From assembly GCA_900553855.1 (NCBI GenBank), contig USFG01000001.1, forward strand, positions 62,001-126,000: a stretch of 64,000 nt of DNA. Reading direction: 5' to 3'. This document shows, one piece after another, positions 32,286 through 40,952 of the stretch. The number at the start of each line of letters is the position of its first letter. Position 1 is the first letter of the stretch. Below the pieces are notes generated by a model, which saw nothing but the letters and a program-made list of their open reading frames with translations, had not been told where the DNA came from and searched no databases. The position numbers were made by a program, and so were the translations under genes. This DNA is from an uncultured Mycoplasmatota bacterium. Lineage in GTDB: Bacteria; Bacillota_I; Bacilli_A; RF39; UBA660.

Positions 32286-34760
32286 TTATTTAAAATATGT
32301 TTTTTGATATTCTTTTCGAGAGATTTCATCTTTAATGTAATTATCAAATAAGTTTATTATATTTTCTTGAGTAAGATTATAAACATAATTTTTTTCATCT
32401 AAAATATTATAATATATTAATACTTGTTTTAAGTTAAATATTAGTGGAGAATCAATGTTTAAATATGGATATTCTTGTGTGGTAATTAAATCTTGATTAA
32501 TGATTATTTTAGCATTGTTTGTAGTGTTATCTAAATTTTTGGTTAAAATTAAATTAATGTTATTTAGATTTATTTTTTTATTATCTATTGTTGCAAAATA
32601 TTTATTTTCTATAGTTACTTTATTGCCATCAACTTTTAGATATTCTTTATTTGTCATTTTAAAATCGCCATAGTTTAGAATGCTTATTAAATAATCGGTT
32701 GATAGATAATCAGTTAATTCGATAGATGTGGTATCTATAAAATATATTACATAATCATAGAAATCAAGTGTTACAAATTTTGAACTTGAATTTTCTGTTT
32801 CGTATATTGTTTTTCCTTTTATATCGATTAATTTAAAAGAGTTTGTACCATCTATATTTTCGCCAATTATTACATTTAAATTTTTTAAATAATCGGTTTT
32901 TATTTCATTTCCATTAATATTTAAAGATATTTTTTGGTATTTAAATGGCGAAATTTGAAAATAATTAGTAAGTAATTCGTTGATATTATAGTTTTTGTTA
33001 TTAACTAAGTTATTAAAGATATATGAAATAAATTGATATTGACATTTTATGTCATCCTTTATAACTATATCATTGATATTTATAAGACTTATTTTGCCAT
33101 CTTGATTTATGACTGGCATTCGTGTTTTTTGATTATATAATTTATTGTTTTCAGGTATATCTATAATAAGATATATTTCATCATTTGTAGTAACACAGTA
33201 TCCTTTAATTGTGATATTTAAATAATTACTAAATTTGCTAAAGAATTGCTCTTTTGTTATTAATTCTTCTTTCACATATCCATTGGATATTAAATAATTG
33301 TTGTATAAATCTAGCATTTCTGAAAATATGTTAATTAATATATTATTGTCGTAATTCGAAATAAAGTTATTATTTGAATTAAGATAATCATTAAATTGTT
33401 CATACATTTCTTTTTTAGATTTATCGTTTTTTGGATATTTATATTCACTATTAAATAGATAATTTTTAAAATCTGCCAAGTATTTATTTATGTTTTTACT
33501 ATCTTTTATAATGTCATTAGATATAGTTATATCTTTATTCATTTCTTTTAATATTTGATTATATTTATTTATATAGTTTTCTGCAATTGATGGATAAGAT
33601 TTACAATCTATTAAATTTAAAAAATTAAGTATGTTGACGTATAAATTATTGTCTTGATTAATACTTTCTATACATAAATTAAACATTGCATCTAGAAATT
33701 CTGGTGTTTCTTCTATTTTAATGTTTTCGCCTGTATTTGTTTCAGTATCACACATAGCATCTGAGCAATTAAATATATAATCTATATCGGCTATAGGGTA
33801 TTTTTCTTTAAGCATATTATAAAGTTTGGTTATTCCACCATGTTCATAATCATAGTAATTATAGTTAACTAATGTTAGGAGGTAATCTAATATTTTTCCT
33901 TCTCTTCGATAAGTCTTTACGTCTGTTATTCCACTAATAACTTTATTAGTCATTGCTTCATCAAGTGATGATCCTAAAATTGTTGCTCTATATGTTCCTA
34001 CTAGATCATTTTTTGAATGCCAATGATGATATGAATGGGCTAATTCATGTAGTATTACTTCTTCATTATTATTCCATTTTTCTTTAATTTTAATGATGTT
34101 ATAATCTACTTCATAAATACCAGCAAGATGTTTGTATAATATATTGTCAGAAAGTTTTTTTATTCTCATATTTTTAATATTGTCGTAAAAGATTCGATTA
34201 TCGGTTAAAGGATATTTCATGTTTATATATTTTGCAAGTTTAATAGCACATTCTTTATATTTTTCATCTAGATTATCATTATTATTTATTGCGTTTATTA
34301 CTTCGTCTAATGGGACACTTTCTTTACCAAGATTTTTATCCAATTTTTGTGAATCATCAAAATAGATATTATTACTATACTTTGTTTTAATTTGTAATTC
34401 ATTATTATTTATTTCAACTTCATATGTTTTACCCTTTAGTAAGAAACTTGTTGCTTCGAAAGTTGTTAATACAACTAAAACAGCTGAAATTCCTCTCGTT
34501 ATGTTAACTACGGCTTCTCTAAATTTATATTTTTTTGGATAAAGAAGTGATGATTTAATATTATTAGAATACATAGTGGTGTAATCTTTTTCATTATATA
34601 TTTTATTTAAGTTTAGAAAATCATTTAATAATGGATAGTTGTATTTTCCATTTGATAATTCTAAAAAAGTTTTTCTTCCGTTTTCACATAAAAAGATAGT
34701 AAATACTTTTTTATTGTAGTGAATATTGAATAATTTTTGTGCTTTTATTTCGTTTTTCAT
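32286..34760 (-). CDS. Large membrane-anchored HExxH (zinc metallopeptidase-like) protein
   Basis: An 824-residue protein I do not recognise as a named family. Residues 1-85 form a small globular domain, followed by one membrane helix (about 88-108). The rest would face outside. It contains VILHELAHSYHHW (His238, Glu239, His242), the metallopeptidase HExxH motif. Further on, SSLDEAMTNK could supply the third zinc ligand, as in gluzincin enzymes. The remaining 500 residues are Asn/Tyr-rich beta-like text without motifs. The start is ATG 34760 with GGGGAG upstream; a longer frame to 34856 runs through the promoter and repeat region and is rejected. An inverted-repeat element shared with the mini-helicase gene lies 85 bases upstream. 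Confidence 0.68.
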   Translation of the reverse strand: MKNEIKAQKLFNIHYNKKVFTIFLCENGRKTFLELSNGKYNYPLLNDFLNLNKIYNEKDYTTMYSNNIKSSLLYPKKYKFREAVVNITRGISAVLVVLTTFEATSFLLKGKTYEVEINNNELQIKTKYSNNIYFDDSQKLDKNLGKESVPLDEVINAINNNDNLDEKYKECAIKLAKYINMKYPLTDNRIFYDNIKNMRIKKLSDNILYKHLAGIYEVDYNIIKIKEKWNNNEEVILHELAHSYHHWHSKNDLVGTYRATILGSSLDEAMTNKVISGITDVKTYRREGKILDYLLTLVNYNYYDYEHGGITKLYNMLKEKYPIADIDYIFNCSDAMCDTETNTGENIKIEETPEFLDAMFNLCIESINQDNNLYVNILNFLNLIDCKSYPSIAENYINKYNQILKEMNKDITISNDIIKDSKNINKYLADFKNYLFNSEYKYPKNDKSKKEMYEQFNDYLNSNNNFISNYDNNILINIFSEMLDLYNNYLISNGYVKEELITKEQFFSKFSNYLNITIKGYCVTTNDEIYLIIDIPENNKLYNQKTRMPVINQDGKISLININDIVIKDDIKCQYQFISYIFNNLVNNKNYNINELLTNYFQISPFKYQKISLNINGNEIKTDYLKNLNVIIGENIDGTNSFKLIDIKGKTIYETENSSSKFVTLDFYDYVIYFIDTTSIELTDYLSTDYLISILNYGDFKMTNKEYLKVDGNKVTIENKYFATIDNKKINLNNINLILTKNLDNTTNNAKIIINQDLITTQEYPYLNIDSPLIFNLKQVLIYYNILDEKNYVYNLTQENIINLFDNYIKDEISRKEYQKTYFK

Positions 34761-34844
34761 TTGATTTCTCCCCTTGTGGAAGGTATTATAGCATTTTTTT
34801 GATTGATAATAAAGTATTTTAATAATATAGATAGTATTTTGATG

Positions 34845-34891
34845 GTTATCGACCAAAATTAGTACTCTATATATTAAAAGTGGTCGATAAC
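34845..34891. promoter_or_regulatory. Inverted repeat GTTATCGAC-N29-GTCGATAAC (copy 2)
   Basis: Arms at 34845-34853 and 34883-34891 are perfect inverted copies, 11 bases if the flanking CA/TG is counted, with a 29-base spacer exactly as at 7092-7138. Read on the minus strand both copies also share the preceding AAATG(T)CAA. It lies 85 bases above the metallopeptidase-like gene and 72 bases before the divergent gene at 34963. Confidence 0.65.
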
Positions 34892-34962
34892 TTGCATTTT
34901 TAATAAAATAATAGAATTTATTTAAATTATATGATAGTATTGATATTGAAGGTGGGATAATA

Positions 34963-35448
34963 ATGAAAAAGAAAAAATTAAAATCTATTAATTATGAAAG
35001 TAATGATACTAAAGAAATTAAAAGTTTAATAATTATAACTATTGTAGTTATTGCTATTGCTGTTGGATTGTTCTTTTTAACTAATTATTTAAATAATAAA
35101 AAAGCAAATAGTAATATCAATATTGATTACGATACTTGTATAGTAGGAAACATGTTTAATAGACCATATAATGAATATTATGTATTCTTATATAGTAGTA
35201 CTGATAAAAATGCTTCTACATATAAAGGTTTAATTACTTCATATAAAGATAAAGATGATGCTTTAAAAGTTTATTATGTTGATATGAATGATAAGTTTAA
35301 TAGTGCTTATTTAAGTGAAACAAGTAATAAAAAGCCAACTAAATCATCTGAAGTTAAAATTAATGAATCTGCTTTAATATTAATTAAAGATGGTAAAGTA
35401 GAAAAGTATTATGAATCTTTAGAAGATTATAAGAATGCTTTAAAATAA
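34963..35448 (+). CDS. Membrane-anchored thioredoxin-fold-like protein
   Basis: A 161-residue protein. A basic N-terminus and one membrane helix (about 21-43) carry an outer domain whose pattern suggests a thioredoxin-type fold: a strand EYYVFLYSS, a helix, KVYYVDMND, then SALILIKDGKVEKYYES near the end, as in thioredoxin-like proteins where a cis-Pro strand is followed by a final helix. The CxxC is absent (SSTDKN at that place), so it is not a redox enzyme; Cys56 and others are unpaired. The fold call is by eye. It starts divergently from the metallopeptidase-like gene and has its own terminator. Confidence 0.55.
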   Translation: MKKKKLKSINYESNDTKEIKSLIIITIVVIAIAVGLFFLTNYLNNKKANSNINIDYDTCIVGNMFNRPYNEYYVFLYSSTDKNASTYKGLITSYKDKDDALKVYYVDMNDKFNSAYLSETSNKKPTKSSEVKINESALILIKDGKVEKYYESLEDYKNALK

Positions 35449-35477
35449 AACTTAGTGTAAAATTGCTAAGTTTTTTT
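35448..35477 (+). terminator. Terminator after the thioredoxin-like gene
   Basis: AAACTTAG (35448-35455) and CTAAGTTT (35466-35473) pair perfectly, then T's. Confidence 0.8.
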
Positions 35478-35529
35478 ATTTGTTTTTATTAAAAATATGT
35501 TATTATGATATTGTATAGGATATGATGAT

Positions 35530-36714
35530 ATGAAAGATTATTTAAAGAAAACAAAATTCGAATTATGGGAAGTTATAGCTATTACATTATTTTCATCACT
35601 TGTGATGAGTTTTTGTACTGGTTATTTAGTATATAGAAGTTCATGTGGAAAAGTAACTTCAGTTAATGGTGATGAGTATTTAGCTGAATTATATAAAGCC
35701 TATGACGAAATAAAATCAAATTATTATAGTAGTGTTGATTTAGGTAGTTTAGTTGATGCTGGGATAAAAGGAATGTTTAGTTATTTAGGAGATCCTTATA
35801 CAACTTATTTAGATAAGGATCAGACTGATAATTTAACTGATTCTTTAAAGGGAACTCAACATGGAATAGGCGTACTTATAAATTTAAGTGATGAGGAAAA
35901 AAAGATTATAATTTCTAAAGTTTATGATAATACACCGGCTAAGGAGGCTGGATTGGTTAGTGGAGATGAAATAGTTAAAGTTAATGATAAGCTTGTTAGT
36001 GAGTCTGAAAATTTGAAAGATATTACCGCTTTAATTAAGAGTAGTGATGAAGTAAGGTTAGTTATTCAAAGAGATGGTGTTGATAAAGAATATACTTTAA
36101 AAACAGCTGATTTTTATAATCCTTCTGTTGAAGAAAAAATTATTGAAGGAGAAAATGGTAATAAGATTGGATATTTACAAATTTCTAAGTTTAATGAGAC
36201 AGCTTATGAACAATTTAATCAGAAATTAAATAAAATTGAAGCAACTGGAATTAATAGTTTAATTATAGATTTAAGAGGTAATACGGGAGGTTTTCTATCT
36301 GCTGCAACTAAGATAAGTGAATTATTCTTAAAAAAAGGTGAAGTAATTTATTCACTTAATGAGCAATTAGGTACTAAAGTTACATACGATGAAACAGAAG
36401 AATCTAGAAATTATAAAGTATTTGTTTTAGTTAATGAAAGTTCTGCTTCGGCTTCTGAGATTCTTGCGGCTGCGTTACAAGATAGTTATGGGGCTATATT
36501 GGTTGGAACTACAACATATGGCAAAGGTAAAGTTCAAAAAACAAATAAAATGTCTGATGGTACTATGTATAAATATACAAGCGCTAAATGGTTAACTCCA
36601 AAGGGCGAATGTATTGATGGAGTTGGATTAAAACCTGATATAGAAATATCAAATGGGGATGAATTATTAAAAGATTTAGTACTTGAAAAAGCCATAGAAG
36701 AGATACAAAAGTAG
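35530..36714 (+). CDS. ctpA: Carboxy-terminal processing protease (S41, CtpA/CtpB type)
   Basis: A 394-residue membrane-anchored serine protease. An N-terminal helix (about 14-36) is followed by the helical cap region (SYLGDPYTTYLDKDQ), a PDZ domain (about 105-195: GIGVLINLSDEEKK, AKEAGLVSGDEIVKVND) and the S41 core. The core contains DLRGNTGGFLSAA, the catalytic serine in NESSASASEILA and the catalytic lysine in TYGKGKVQ. These enzymes cut C-termini of extracytoplasmic proteins and in spore formers process SpoIVFA; no sporulation genes are seen here. The length matches CtpA/B without the C-terminal wall-binding domain some have. It has its own terminator. Confidence 0.92.
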   Translation: MKDYLKKTKFELWEVIAITLFSSLVMSFCTGYLVYRSSCGKVTSVNGDEYLAELYKAYDEIKSNYYSSVDLGSLVDAGIKGMFSYLGDPYTTYLDKDQTDNLTDSLKGTQHGIGVLINLSDEEKKIIISKVYDNTPAKEAGLVSGDEIVKVNDKLVSESENLKDITALIKSSDEVRLVIQRDGVDKEYTLKTADFYNPSVEEKIIEGENGNKIGYLQISKFNETAYEQFNQKLNKIEATGINSLIIDLRGNTGGFLSAATKISELFLKKGEVIYSLNEQLGTKVTYDETEESRNYKVFVLVNESSASASEILAAALQDSYGAILVGTTTYGKGKVQKTNKMSDGTMYKYTSAKWLTPKGECIDGVGLKPDIEISNGDELLKDLVLEKAIEEIQK

Positions 36715-36715
36715 A

Positions 36716-36740
36716 GGAATGCATTTAATGTATTCTTTTA
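36716..36740 (+). terminator. Terminator after ctpA
   Basis: GAATGCAT (36717-36724), TTA, ATGTATTC (36728-36735), then TTTTA. Confidence 0.65.
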
Positions 36741-36828
36741 TTTTACGTAAATATTAAATTTTGTGAAGAAGAATATTTTAAAATAAAAAACTTAGTGATA
36801 TAATAACAAGCAAGACAAGGGTGGTTAT

Positions 36829-37575
36829 ATGAATACATTAACTTTTAAAGATTATAATTTGAAATTAGAATTAGTCCCATTTACTAATATAATTGGCGGT
36901 ATTGCTTCAGGTAAAACATATTTACTTAAAACATTAATTAATCAGAGCGATAGTAGTTCAGTATTTATTGATGATAAAAATATAAATGATTATGATATTA
37001 ATTTTTTAAGAAAAAATATAACAGCAGTACTTAATAATTTTATATTCAATACAAGTAAAGTTAAAAGTGAACTTGAATATTATCAAAAATGTTTAAATTA
37101 TGATAGTAAAACAATAGAGAGCAATATTAAAAAGTTTGTTACATTTTTTAAATTAAATAATATCATTGATAAAGAGATTGGGCAAACTACTAGAAGTGAA
37201 AAGGCTTTTATTAAAATATTATCATTATTAATTATTAATCCAAGAATTATTGGGATTGATGATATGCTTACTTATTTAGATAATAAGGATAAATTAAAGA
37301 TCGTTAAATATGGAAAAGAAAATAAGATTTCAATACTTAATGTAACAAGTAATAGTGAAGAACTCTTATTAGGAACTAAAATAGTTGTACTAGATAATTT
37401 TCATTCAGTTATGTATGAAGATACTTTAGAAGTTTTATCTAATGATAAAGTTTTGAGTAAAATTGGAATGAATATGCCGTTTATTGCAGAATTATCAAAT
37501 AACTTAAATTATTATGATTTATTAAAAGAAAAGTATTTTGATATTAATTCTTTAGTTGGTGAATTATGGAAGTAA
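36829..37575 (+). CDS. Degenerate ECF-type ATPase (EcfA1 remnant)
   Basis: A 248-residue protein with the layout of the ECF transporter ATPase EcfA1 but decayed motifs. Walker A survives as GGIASGKTYL. The Q-loop region VLNNFIFNTSKVKSEL lacks the Gln. The LSGGQ signature is replaced by TTRSEKAFIKIL. Walker B reads IIGIDDMLTYLD, with Asp for the catalytic Glu. The switch His is gone (TSNSEELLL). ATP binding may remain, but normal hydrolysis is unlikely. It overlaps the next gene by 10 bases, and that gene overlaps truA, reproducing the Bacilli order ecfA1-ecfA2-(ecfT)-truA without ecfT. The frame is intact, so the protein may have been kept for another purpose. Confidence 0.7.
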   Translation: MNTLTFKDYNLKLELVPFTNIIGGIASGKTYLLKTLINQSDSSSVFIDDKNINDYDINFLRKNITAVLNNFIFNTSKVKSELEYYQKCLNYDSKTIESNIKKFVTFFKLNNIIDKEIGQTTRSEKAFIKILSLLIINPRIIGIDDMLTYLDNKDKLKIVKYGKENKISILNVTSNSEELLLGTKIVVLDNFHSVMYEDTLEVLSNDKVLSKIGMNMPFIAELSNNLNYYDLLKEKYFDINSLVGELWK

Positions 37576-38183
37576 TGTATTCTAATCAACCTAATAATGG
37601 ATACTTTGCAGTTAAACAATTAGTTGGATTTTATGGTGAGATAGATGATTTAAGTATTCTTATTGATAATATTAAAATAGATGAGATAAATGTTAAATAT
37701 AAAGTTAAAAAATATTTAGAATATAATAAAGATTATTTTGAAATATTAGATTTAGATAGTGAATTTTTAAATAAAAAGATAAGTGACTTGTCTTATTCTG
37801 AATATAAAATTTTGTTATTATTAGATATTGTTAGTAAAAATCCTAAATTAATGATTTTAAATTATTTTGATGTTGGATTTAATAGTAAGTATAAGAGAAA
37901 AATTATTAAACTTATTAAGTTTATTAAAGCTTCTTTAAATATTAATTTTATTGTAATTAGTAATGATGTAAATTTTATGAACAAATTAGTTAAACATGTT
38001 ATTGTTTGTAAAAATAAAATTATTAAATATCAGGGAAGTATTATTAACGCAATTAAAGAGGAATATATTGAAGAACCTCCAATTTATAATTTTGTAAGAT
38101 TAGCAAATGAGAAGGGAGCTAATTTGGAATACACTTTAGATGGAAAAGATTTATTAAAGGATATTTATAGGAGTGTTTTTTAA
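37566..38183 (+). CDS. Degenerate ECF-type ATPase (EcfA2 remnant, no Walker A)
   Basis: A 205-residue protein matching the second half of EcfA2. There is no P-loop. The signature region reads ISDLSYSEYKILLLL in place of LSGGQ, and Walker B is LMILNYFD. The switch region ISNDVNFMNKLVKHVIV follows the family's pattern with Asn for His. The tail IEEPPIYNFVRLANEKGANL is the typical EcfA2 C-terminus after the ATPase. Without Walker A it cannot bind ATP normally, so it could at most form an inactive half-site with the preceding protein. It overlaps truA by one base. Gene retention without the transmembrane subunit is unusual. Confidence 0.68.
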   Translation: MEVMYSNQPNNGYFAVKQLVGFYGEIDDLSILIDNIKIDEINVKYKVKKYLEYNKDYFEILDLDSEFLNKKISDLSYSEYKILLLLDIVSKNPKLMILNYFDVGFNSKYKRKIIKLIKFIKASLNINFIVISNDVNFMNKLVKHVIVCKNKIIKYQGSIINAIKEEYIEEPPIYNFVRLANEKGANLEYTLDGKDLLKDIYRSVF

Positions 38184-38905
38184 TGAAATATTTTGCGAGT
38201 GTAAGCTATGATGGCTCTAAATTTTATGGATTTCAAAGATTAGAAGATTATGATACTGTTCAAAAAGAATTGGAAAGAGCATTAGGCATTATAAATAAAA
38301 ACTTTGTTGCTGTTAAAGGTGCTGGTAGAACTGATAGAGGTGTTCATGCTTATAGTCAGGGAGTTTGCTTTGAACTAAATGGAAGTGTTCCAACTGAAAA
38401 ATTAAAGGATGTTATTAACAGAGTATTAAATAATTATGTTCATATAAATTATGTTGAAGAAGTAAGTGATGATTTTCATCCTAGATTTGATGCTAAAATG
38501 AAGAAATACGAATATGTTATTAATTTAGGTGAGTTTGATCCGATAATTAATGATTATGTTTATAATTATAATAATAAATTAGATATAAGAAAAATGATAA
38601 GAACTAGTAAGGCTTTTATTGGTTTTCATTCATTTAAAGCTTTTACTTCTGGTGCAAGAGAAAACTATAATAGTGTTATATATAAGATTAAATTTAAGAG
38701 AAAAGGTGATTTTTTAACTATTACATTTGTGGGAAAGAGTTTTTACAGATATATGGTTAGAAATATGGTTGGTGCTTTGATACAGGCTGGTAATGAAAAA
38801 CTTGATAAAGATGATATAAAGATGATGTTAGACAAGGAGAAAGTAAATTGTAAGTATAATACAGCACCTGCTTGTGGATTGTATTTAGTTAATGTTTACT
38901 ATTAA
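38183..38905 (+). CDS. truA: tRNA pseudouridine(38-40) synthase TruA
   Basis: A 240-residue enzyme that converts uridines 38-40 of the tRNA anticodon arm to pseudouridine. The catalytic Asp lies in GAGRTDRGVHAYSQ. Other family marks are YDGSKFYGFQ at the start, FHPRFDAKMKKYEYVI, the FIGFHSFKAFTS loop and FYRYMVRNMVGAL near the end. The length is normal for TruA. It is the third gene of a cassette with two degenerate ECF ATPases, an arrangement inherited from the Bacilli ecfA1-ecfA2-ecfT-truA operon. A GGAG SD precedes the ATG. Confidence 0.96.
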   Translation: MKYFASVSYDGSKFYGFQRLEDYDTVQKELERALGIINKNFVAVKGAGRTDRGVHAYSQGVCFELNGSVPTEKLKDVINRVLNNYVHINYVEEVSDDFHPRFDAKMKKYEYVINLGEFDPIINDYVYNYNNKLDIRKMIRTSKAFIGFHSFKAFTSGARENYNSVIYKIKFKRKGDFLTITFVGKSFYRYMVRNMVGALIQAGNEKLDKDDIKMMLDKEKVNCKYNTAPACGLYLVNVYY

Positions 38906-38913
38906 ATTAGGGT

Positions 38914-39792
38914 ATGAATGAATTAGATTTAATGGATAAAAGTAAAAATGATTATCAATTGGTTACGGAACTTAGTAAAATTGTTAGAAGTTATAAGGAT
39001 AAAAATAAACCTGTTGATAGAAAATTTGTTAATAAAGTTGTGGATGTATGTTTAATTAATAGTGAAATTAATTTAAAAAATGGTGTTATTATTTTGGGGA
39101 ATACTAAAATATTTGAAAATGATTTTAATTCTTGTTATGTTGATGATACGATTATTTATTCATCAATATCTTTAAAAAAATTTTATGAAATGCTTGATGA
39201 ATTTGGTAGCACATATAATTTTGGCGATCGTCATATGCTTTCCTATTATTCTGTAATGTGTACTCTTATACATGAAATATCACATGCTAGGCAGGATTAT
39301 ATAGTAAAAAATTATCCTTATTCTTTTGCCGGAATGATTTATTCATATAGTAATAATGTGTTTGAAAATGAACAAGAATTTTATGATATTTATTATGATT
39401 GTTTTCCGGAAGAAAGAAATGCTTTTTTAAGAGCAACATATATTTCGAGTAAGGTTATGGAGTATGTTTATGGTGACAAATTATCCTTATTTTTTAAAGG
39501 TTTATTTTTTGATGAATTGTTGATTAATTATGATTATAATATGTATCCACTGAAAAGATTTGACGATGCTTGTAAAAAATTTGGATATGATTATTTTGAT
39601 TATTTAATTCCTAATGTTGAATTAATTTATGAAAATTTTTTAGATCGTGTTTGGTGTGGCTGTAAGTTAACAGAAGCTGAATATAATCATCTAATTGATT
39701 TAAATATTGGATTGTTTAATCCCGAGAATGATTTAATAAAGGAACATTATAAGAAAACTTCTATAAAAAGTTTGATTTTAGAAAAAAAATAA
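38914..39792 (+). CDS. Cytoplasmic HExxH protein, unknown
   Basis: A 292-residue soluble protein without signal or membrane segment, not assigned to a family. It contains MCTLIHEISHARQDYI (His120, Glu121, His124), the zinc-peptidase motif. The later PEERNAFLRAT could supply the third Glu ligand, as in intracellular IrrE/ImmA-like or SprT-like proteins, though I see no HTH domain. Tyrosine and Asn content is high. The first ATG (38914) is only one base after the possible SD AGGG, so the ATG at 38932 (DKSKND) may be the real start. It follows truA by eight bases and may be part of that transcript. Confidence 0.6.
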   Translation: MNELDLMDKSKNDYQLVTELSKIVRSYKDKNKPVDRKFVNKVVDVCLINSEINLKNGVIILGNTKIFENDFNSCYVDDTIIYSSISLKKFYEMLDEFGSTYNFGDRHMLSYYSVMCTLIHEISHARQDYIVKNYPYSFAGMIYSYSNNVFENEQEFYDIYYDCFPEERNAFLRATYISSKVMEYVYGDKLSLFFKGLFFDELLINYDYNMYPLKRFDDACKKFGYDYFDYLIPNVELIYENFLDRVWCGCKLTEAEYNHLIDLNIGLFNPENDLIKEHYKKTSIKSLILEKK

Positions 39793-39890
39793 ATTAATTT
39801 TATTATTAAAAAATATTTTTGTTGATAATTGATTATAATAAAAAATAGACAATAAAACAATTAAATGATATTATTTAGGTGTGATGTAGA

Positions 39891-40925
39891 ATGAATATAA
39901 TTATTAATGGACATAATATGTTTAAAATATTAATTGTTACTTTTTTTTGTTCCATATGTTTAGTTCCCCTTGCTAAGGTTGTTGCTAAACATATTGGAGC
40001 AATTGATATGCCTAATGAGAGAAAAGTTCATAAAAAGCCAATGCCTAGATTAGGAGGGCTTGCTATATTTTTATCATTTATGTTTGGTTATATGTTGTTT
40101 GCTCCTTTAAACGAGCAGATGATCTCAATTTTAATGGGTGGTTTTATAATTGTTTTATTGGGTATTTGTGATGATATTAAACCAATAAGGGCTAGATATA
40201 AGTTTATAGTGCAAATTATTGCTGCTTGTATTGTTGTTTTTTATGGTAACATTTATTTACCAAATATAAGTGCTTTGGGATTATCTATTGAATTTGGTAA
40301 ATTTGGTTATCCATTAGCAATATTCTTTATTATTTCTATAATAAATGCGATAAATTTAATTGATGGTTTAGACGGACTTGCTAGTGGAACTAGTGCAATA
40401 TTTTTTGCAACAATTACTATTATTGCTGTTTTACTTGATAGGTTATATGGGCTTGATGTAGTTTTATGTGTTATTATGTTAGGTAGTACGCTAGGGTTTT
40501 TAGTTTATAATAAACCTCCTGCTTCAATATTTTTAGGTGATACTGGAAGCACTTTTTTAGGATTTATTATTGCGATTATAGCTTTGCTAGGATATAAAAC
40601 TGCAACATTTACAAGTTTAATTATTCCAATATTTATTTTATTTTTACCGATACTTGATACTGTGTTTGCAATGATTAGACGTTATTTAAAGGGAGAAAAT
40701 ATTGGTGAACCTGATAAGGAACATTTACATCATCAATTACTTAAGCTTAATAATAGTACTACTAAGACAGTATTAATTATGTATGGAATTGATATTCTAT
40801 GTTCTGTGATAAGTGTTTTATATGCTTTAGGTTATAATTTAATTGCAATTGTTTTATATTTAATTTTATTTGTTTTTATATTATTTTTGATATATAAAAC
40901 TGATATATTATTTAAACATAAATAG
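39891..40925 (+). CDS. tagO: Undecaprenyl-phosphate sugar-1-phosphate transferase (TagO/WecA type)
   Basis: A 344-residue polytopic enzyme (about ten helices) of the MraY/WecA superfamily. It attaches GlcNAc-1-P (or a related sugar) to undecaprenyl phosphate, the first step of wall teichoic acid or surface-polysaccharide assembly. Key motifs are NERKVHKKPMPRLGGLAIF, DDIKPIRARYK (the Asp pair), NAINLIDGLDGLASG, FLGDTGSTFLG, and DKEHLHHQL (the HIHH-type loop of the WecA branch). The HLHH loop separates it from MraY. It has its own leader and SD (AGGTG), and is followed by a GT2 gene and a glycan operon, which fits a priming role for that polymer. Confidence 0.9.
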   Translation: MNIIINGHNMFKILIVTFFCSICLVPLAKVVAKHIGAIDMPNERKVHKKPMPRLGGLAIFLSFMFGYMLFAPLNEQMISILMGGFIIVLLGICDDIKPIRARYKFIVQIIAACIVVFYGNIYLPNISALGLSIEFGKFGYPLAIFFIISIINAINLIDGLDGLASGTSAIFFATITIIAVLLDRLYGLDVVLCVIMLGSTLGFLVYNKPPASIFLGDTGSTFLGFIIAIIALLGYKTATFTSLIIPIFILFLPILDTVFAMIRRYLKGENIGEPDKEHLHHQLLKLNNSTTKTVLIMYGIDILCSVISVLYALGYNLIAIVLYLILFVFILFLIYKTDILFKHK

Positions 40926-40952
40926 ATTAAATTATAATATTTGGAGGATGAA

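Noticed and set aside
34761..34856. N-terminal extension of the metallopeptidase-like gene to 34856
   Set aside because: It runs through the promoter and the inverted repeat, lacks an SD, and a good SD (GGGGAG) exists for ATG 34760.
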